64,000 nucleotides of DNA. Origin: JANQFV01 sp964468185. GTDB lineage: Bacteria; Planctomycetota; Phycisphaerae; UBA1845; Fen-1342. The position numbers and the translations under genes are program-made. Position 1 is the first letter of the stretch. Each line of letters begins with the position of its first letter. Below the pieces are notes generated by a model. It saw nothing but the letters and a program-made list of their open reading frames with translations, had not been told where the DNA came from and searched no databases. Below, piece after piece: positions 60,145 to 64,000 of this stretch. Location: assembly GCA_964468185.1 (NCBI GenBank), contig CAYXTR010000014.1, positions 62,001-126,000 of the forward strand, in the 5' to 3' direction.

Positions 60145-60363
60145 ATGCCCCCCAAACTCACCTGGGCCGACACCGAAGACATCGCCATCGAACTCCACGA
60201 GCAACACCCCAACCTCGACCCCCTCACCGTGCGCTTCACCGACCTCCACGCCTGGATCTGCGAACTCGATTCCTTCGGCGACGACCCCCAGGCCAGCAAC
60301 GAAGGCAAACTCGAAGCCATCCAAATGGCCTGGCTCGAAGAATACCGCGATGCCGATAAATAA
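60145..60363 (+). CDS. iscX: IscX, iron-sulfur assembly accessory protein
   Basis: IscX modulates IscS in Fe-S assembly. The 72-residue protein matches the family: LTWADTEDIAIELHEQ-like start (about 5-20), DPLTVRFTDLHAWICEL (about 25-41) and NEGKLEAIQMAWLEE (about 52-66). Acidic residues are numerous, as usual. No other isc genes are close, which is unusual because iscX often ends an isc operon. ATG 60145 has GGAGAG upstream. Confidence 0.9.
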   Translation: MPPKLTWADTEDIAIELHEQHPNLDPLTVRFTDLHAWICELDSFGDDPQASNEGKLEAIQMAWLEEYRDADK

Positions 60364-60529
60364 CTGGGACCACTGCGCGCATTGAGCCGCCCCCGACACC
60401 CTGATAAGCTGCTCGCAAGAAACCGCGGTCACGGACGACCGCCACCCGAGCCCTTGCTCAGCTCGTTATAATGCCAGCAGAACCGCCAGCCGCTCCCCGA
60501 CGCGACTGGACACCCAAGGAGGAATCGGC

Positions 60530-61813
60530 GTGATTCGTACTCTGCTCCTCGGCGTCACCCTCGCTGCCATCGCTCCGTTTACTCCTTTCGGCTGCCCCTC
60601 CGGCGGCGCTCCTGCCGACAACGACGCCTCCTTCCAGCGCGGCGTCATCGAGACCACCGCCTCCGTTTCACCCGAAACAGCCGACGCCGGCGAAACCGTC
60701 ACGCTATCCGCCTCCGCCGACGACTCCGCCGGCACAGTCTACTACGCCTGGATCCAGACCGCCGGCGCCGGCGTTCAGCTCGTCAGCCCGCAACAGGCCT
60801 CCACCAGCTTCTCCGCCCCCTCCGTCGGCAGCGACACCACCCTCACCTTCATGGCCACCACCCGCAACGACCTCGGCGACGCCGGCCGCGCTACCGTCTC
60901 CCTCACCGTCCTCGAAGACCCCAACTACCAGGGCGATGACGACGAAGATAACACACTCGACGGCCCCAACGCCGACGCCGGCACCGACCGCAGCGTCTCC
61001 CCCGGCGTCCAGGTCGTGCTCGATGGCTCCCAAAGCAGCGGACGCTTCATCTCCTACAACTGGCAGCAGCTCACCGGACCCGCCGTCACCCTCAATGGCG
61101 CCTCAACCGTCTGGGCCCGCTTCAATGCACCAGATTATATAGAAGGGAACAGCGACCTCGACTTCGACCTCACCGTCACCGACGACCAGGGCCGCACCGA
61201 CACGGACACCGTTACCATCACCATCCTCGACCCCGACGTCACCCGTCCCCGCGTCCGCATCGAGACCACCCTCGGCAACATCGTCGTCGAGCTCAACGCC
61301 GAAGAGGCCCCCATCACCGTCGAAAACTTCCTCCAATACGTCGATGACGACTTCTACGACGGCACCATCTTCCACCGCGTGATCCCCGACTTCGTCATCC
61401 AGGGCGGCGGCTACCTCCCCGGCCTCGTCGAACAGGACGGCCTCCGCGACCCAATCGTCAACGAAGCCGACAACGGCCTCTCCAACCTCCGCGGCACCAT
61501 CGCCATGGCCCGCCAGAACGACCCCGACACCGCCACCTCCCAGTTCTTCATCAACCACGCCGACAATACCGACCTCGATCCCGGCGGCATCACACCCGAC
61601 GGCTACGCGGTCTTCGGCGAGGTGATCCAGGGCCTGGACGTCGTCGACCAGATCGCCGCGGTCGAAACCACAACCGTCGAAGGCTTCCAGGACGTCCCCG
61701 TCAACGACATCATCATCGAGCGCATCGTCCGCATCTCCGCCAGCGGCGGCTCCGGCAGCAGCGGTTCGCCCGACACCGGCGACGACAACAGCGGCTCCCC
61801 CTCGATCCAGTAA
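60530..61813 (+). CDS. Exported lipoprotein cyclophilin with two Ig/PKD-like domains
   Basis: The 427-residue protein has a signal ending in a lipobox-like FGC with C22, two beta-sandwich Ig/PKD-like domains (about 45-125 and 145-235), and a C-terminal peptidyl-prolyl isomerase domain (about 240-400) with GTIFHRVIPDFVIQGGG and SQFFIN. The catalytic Arg of FHR is present. GTG 60530 has AAGGAGG 7 bases upstream. The last 20 residues are Gly/Ser/Asp-rich. Probable role: folding of exported or surface proteins, with the Ig-like domains as spacers or ligand contacts. Confidence 0.9.
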   Translation: MIRTLLLGVTLAAIAPFTPFGCPSGGAPADNDASFQRGVIETTASVSPETADAGETVTLSASADDSAGTVYYAWIQTAGAGVQLVSPQQASTSFSAPSVGSDTTLTFMATTRNDLGDAGRATVSLTVLEDPNYQGDDDEDNTLDGPNADAGTDRSVSPGVQVVLDGSQSSGRFISYNWQQLTGPAVTLNGASTVWARFNAPDYIEGNSDLDFDLTVTDDQGRTDTDTVTITILDPDVTRPRVRIETTLGNIVVELNAEEAPITVENFLQYVDDDFYDGTIFHRVIPDFVIQGGGYLPGLVEQDGLRDPIVNEADNGLSNLRGTIAMARQNDPDTATSQFFINHADNTDLDPGGITPDGYAVFGEVIQGLDVVDQIAAVETTTVEGFQDVPVNDIIIERIVRISASGGSGSSGSPDTGDDNSGSPSIQ

Positions 61814-61915
61814 CGGCCACGAAACAACATCAACTAATAGAGCGCCACCCCTCCCAGCCCGACATCCGCAATCCCACCATGGGGAACCGCCCCCCGGTCG
61901 GTCAGCGACGCAGCG

Positions 61916-62072
61916 TCACGCCTGACGGCCGCAAACGCCGAACGCTCCACCGCCATCACATCGGATACAATGCCATTCGCTCAACGGACACGATACAATC
62001 CGCGTCTCCCCGGTCTCGCATCTCAGCCAACGCCAATCGACGACGACATCACCCATTCTACCACCAAACCCC
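61916..62072 (-). pseudogene. Remnant of an RHS-type coding region
   Basis: On the minus strand this stretch encodes FGGRMGDVVVDWRWL, then CETGET, and runs to a stop at 61916. The first part matches FGGRMGDMIVDWRLD of the RHS gene at the window end, and the DNA matches over 42 bases. It lies on the same strand after the zinc-ribbon gene and has no complete gene around it, so it is probably a displaced RHS fragment. Confidence 0.55.
62031..62072 (-). repeat. 42-bp direct repeat, copy 1 (RHS-derived)
   Basis: The bases 62031-62072 match 63959-64000 at 39 of 42 positions, both on the same strand. The second copy lies in the RHS gene and may continue past the window end. Confidence 0.85.
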
Positions 62073-62135
62073 GACCGCCGAGGCGCGTTGACGCCCCGAC
62101 GACCGGCTGGATTCGCGTTCATGCCACCGCGCAAC

Positions 62136-62741
62136 CTACGACTCCACCTCGGCCCGCTCGTTTCGCGGGCCGGCCTCCGAGTCCTGCCCGGCGCCATCGC
62201 CGCGTTGCACCAGATTCACGGGCACGACGGCGCCGCATTCCGGGCAAGTGCCGCTGACGTTGCCGGTGAGGTTGTAGCCACAGGAAGGGCAGTAGCCTGA
62301 TGCCACCTGTTTGGTTGACGTGCCGAACACCAACATCCAGACGCCTCTGATGACCAGGCCGACTGTTCCGCCGCAGCACGACAACAACACACTGGCCACT
62401 AATGCAAAGGCAACACCAAAGGACAGTAAATGTACGGGTCGATCGATACTGATGATGTTGCCAGCACTGCAACCTAAAGCGCTTGCCCCAGTATAAGCAA
62501 GGCGCCTGATCCGACCCGATGTGACAAGCATTACGATCATAGCGGATGCAAATGGCAGCACTGTCCACCATACTAGGTACGCTATTCCAAATTGCGCGTC
62601 ACCTTCTCCCAAGACAAGCATGAGCGGCTTCAGGCCCCATGCCGCTGTAGCACACGCGAGGAAGATCCCCAACGGCACGAGCGTGTATGTCATGCGATTA
62701 GATGATTCTCGCGGTCTACGAGCGAAGCGCGTGGTCATCAT
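62136..62741 (-). CDS. Zinc-ribbon membrane protein 3, candidate RHS-cassette immunity protein
   Basis: The 201-residue protein has about four membrane helices in its first 145 residues and a C-terminal ribbon CPSCGYNLTGNVSGTCPECG. It starts 49 bases after the RHS-toxin gene (AGAGG 5 bases before ATG 62741) and is transcribed in the same direction. Immunity genes usually sit there, and a membrane immunity protein would suit a phospholipase toxin; this is inference from position. The shared ribbon links it equally to the two other zinc-ribbon membrane proteins of the window. Confidence 0.72.
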   Translation of the reverse strand: MMTTRFARRPRESSNRMTYTLVPLGIFLACATAAWGLKPLMLVLGEGDAQFGIAYLVWWTVLPFASAMIVMLVTSGRIRRLAYTGASALGCSAGNIISIDRPVHLLSFGVAFALVASVLLSCCGGTVGLVIRGVWMLVFGTSTKQVASGYCPSCGYNLTGNVSGTCPECGAVVPVNLVQRGDGAGQDSEAGPRNERAEVES

Positions 62742-62790
62742 GGTCACCTCTGTATGTGCCGCTCCTGCGGAGTAAAACGCCTTTCCTGTG

Positions 62791-64000
62791 TCATGCGTCC
62801 AGCACCGGGCCGCTGGTCGGTGGCGTCGTAGCGCGCGGCGGCGCCCGCTTCACGGGTGGACTCGGGAACCTCGGCCTGTAGAATCGAGCCCCGTGATCTC
62901 GCACAGCCGCGTAGTAGATCGCGGCGGCTTCCAAACAAGCTGTCCGTTGCAAGGGAGTCTTCGCGGTGGTCAGGCAGATCTGAACCATGTCCGCCAGGAA
63001 TTCCAGGTCACACTGCGCACGAGTCTTGCCCAGCGTGGCATAACAGCGATCATGCTCATCGCACGCCCATCCGAACGGGTACCCGAGAGGCTTGTCGGGC
63101 GATCGGCTGCACCCATTGGTGGTTTCTTTTCGTGTATTTGGAACGCGGCAGTTTTCCCATCGATTGCCGCCGAGATACGGCCGCTCCTGCCCCGGAGGAC
63201 AACCCCGCAACCGTGGCGGCAATGGTGGTTTCTTCGGACCGGACGGCGGGGGCGAGGGCTGCGTGCTAGATCCGTCCCCACATCCGGTTCCCGGGCACTC
63301 GCAATCGCCGGTCGTGGGACAATACGTCGCCGGCCAGCCGGTCGGGCAGACCATGTCTGCGCAGTTGTCGCCCACGTCGCCATCACCACCCGAACCGCCC
63401 GGCCCAAGGTCGATGCCGGAATCACCGCCCAGCAATTCCGCACCCGCATCATATTCCGGACAAGTCACACCAAAGCCGCAGCCGGGAATATTGTGATATC
63501 CAAACGGATCCATCCGATTCACCGGATCATTACCCGCAAACGCATACAGATTCACCCCACCGGCCTCCGCAATCGGATCGCGATTCAGGAACCGCCCGAG
63601 CGTGGCACTGTACATCCGCGCACCGTAGTCAACAACGCCGATGGCATCATCAAGCCACTTCGTGCTGAAACGGAACGGATTATCGGTCGCGAACGCACCC
63701 GCATCATCCCGCCAATCGCCATCCGCATCATCATCCGGCCCCACCACCTCGCCGAACGGCGAATACTCATACTGCGCCACCAGCGCCGCGGCGGCGCTCC
63801 GGGTGGGGCGGGCGTCTCGCCCGCCGGGGAGCACGGACATCTTGCCCGTAACACCGGGTAGCATCGGCATCTTGCCGGTTGTTCGGGGGAGCATGGGCCT
63901 CCGGCCCGTAATTCCGGGTGCCACCATTGCCGCCTCGCCGGGTTCACAGGTGTCCAGTCGCCAATCGACGATCATATCACCCATTCTACCACCAAACCCC
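62791..64000 (-). CDS. RHS-repeat protein C-terminus with phospholipase-A2-like toxin domain (partial)
   Basis: The frame is open to the window edge, so the 5' end may be missing. Numbering from ATG 63984, residues 72-162 hold the RHS core (QYEYSPFGEV, YGARMYSATLGRFLNRDP, NLYAFAGNDPVNRMDPFG), which ends the shell of RHS toxins. The variable C-terminus is Cys-rich and contains WACDEHDRCYATLGK (306-320) and QCDLEF (324-329). The CDxHDxCY pattern resembles the catalytic His-Asp site of phospholipase A2 (H311 and D312). Residues 26-62 are encoded by three 30-bp repeats. It is probably a secreted polymorphic toxin. Confidence 0.82.
   Translation of the reverse strand, partial: GFGGRMGDMIVDWRLDTCEPGEAAMVAPGITGRRPMLPRTTGKMPMLPGVTGKMSVLPGGRDARPTRSAAAALVAQYEYSPFGEVVGPDDDADGDWRDDAGAFATDNPFRFSTKWLDDAIGVVDYGARMYSATLGRFLNRDPIAEAGGVNLYAFAGNDPVNRMDPFGYHNIPGCGFGVTCPEYDAGAELLGGDSGIDLGPGGSGGDGDVGDNCADMVCPTGWPATYCPTTGDCECPGTGCGDGSSTQPSPPPSGPKKPPLPPRLRGCPPGQERPYLGGNRWENCRVPNTRKETTNGCSRSPDKPLGYPFGWACDEHDRCYATLGKTRAQCDLEFLADMVQICLTTAKTPLQRTACLEAAAIYYAAVRDHGARFYRPRFPSPPVKRAPPRATTPPTSGPVLDA
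63831..63920. repeat. Three 30-bp tandem repeats with internal hairpins, inside the RHS gene
   Basis: Units start at 63831, 63861 and 63891 and are 30 bases each, so the reading frame is kept. Each unit holds a hairpin of about 17 bases (63833-63849, 63863-63879, 63893-63909). A further hairpin GGCGGGCG/CGCCCGCC (63807-63825) lies next to them. The product on the minus strand is the PML-rich stretch with TGKMPMLPG. Confidence 0.85.
63959..64000 (-). repeat. 42-bp direct repeat, copy 2 (RHS-derived)
   Basis: Second copy of the repeat at 62031-62072, 39 of 42 bases identical. It encodes the beginning of the visible RHS reading frame. Confidence 0.85.

Noticed and set aside
63831..63920. CRISPR array
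   Set aside because: The three 30-bp units abut without spacers, vary in sequence, lie inside a coding frame and no cas genes are near.

Overview
The window is GC-rich bacterial DNA that reads as a chromosome segment of a planctomycete, probably of the Phycisphaerae type or a related uncultured lineage. The pointers are several PEP-CTERM exported proteins, a prepilin-type protein with an H-Xn-DG motif, a lysine-rich histone-like protein, three proteins sharing the zinc-ribbon pattern CxxCGYxLxGxxxxxCPECG, and large glycosidase-like secreted proteins. This placement is an inference from gene families; no ribosomal RNA is present.

Layout. 1-5 kb: end of a flippase-like membrane protein, tRNA-Asp, then a chemosensory/signalling group (CheB, CheX, CheY, FHA-GAF-SpoIIE-like protein). 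5-16 kb: a prepilin-like protein, a PEP-CTERM protein, the Smc condensin ATPase with a histone H1-like gene directly downstream, and four tandem PEP-CTERM paralogues, two of them an almost perfect 839-bp duplication. 16-27.7 kb: tRNA-Tyr and housekeeping genes (Ndk, cupin, Tat-exported superoxide dismutase, GT39-like glycosyltransferase, AcpS, B12-binding-fold protein, trigger factor, two ClpPs). 27.8-34 kb: a membrane coiled-coil protein with a BRCT-like domain, XseB, ComF, DapA, FolP, a DinB-like protein and small membrane proteins. 34-45 kb: one long co-directional series with overlapping genes (glycosidase-like, RicT/PSP1, Minf_1886-like, AI-2E family transporter, a 49-residue membrane protein, glycosyltransferase-like, glycosidase-like). 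45-48 kb: tRNA-Arg and the NrfHA ammonifying nitrite reductase with a perfect FNR-type box upstream. 48-57 kb: asparagine synthetase and a compact corrinoid methyl-transfer operon (reactivation-domain protein, two MttB-family methyltransferases, a pterin-binding methyltransferase, a corrinoid protein, a SAM methyltransferase) preceded by a MarR regulator. 57-64 kb: zinc-ribbon membrane protein, ClpS, HEAT-like exported protein, ferredoxin, IscX, a lipoprotein cyclophilin, and an RHS protein whose C-terminus looks like a phospholipase A2 toxin, with a candidate immunity gene and an RHS fragment downstream.

How it fits together. The corrinoid operon plausibly moves methyl groups from a quaternary amine or related substrate to tetrahydrofolate. 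NrfHA and the FNR-type box suggest anaerobic respiration of nitrite. SOD and 7Fe ferredoxin fit a life across oxic and anoxic conditions. Trigger factor, two ClpP subunits and (far away) ClpS form the protein quality-control set. The 34-45 kb run and the PEP-CTERM genes point to an elaborate extracellular surface. The most unusual items are the methyl-transfer operon with its structured leader, the RHS/phospholipase cassette, the near-identical PEP-CTERM duplication, the SpoIIE-like protein lacking two expected metal aspartates, and the membrane-anchored BRCT-like protein.
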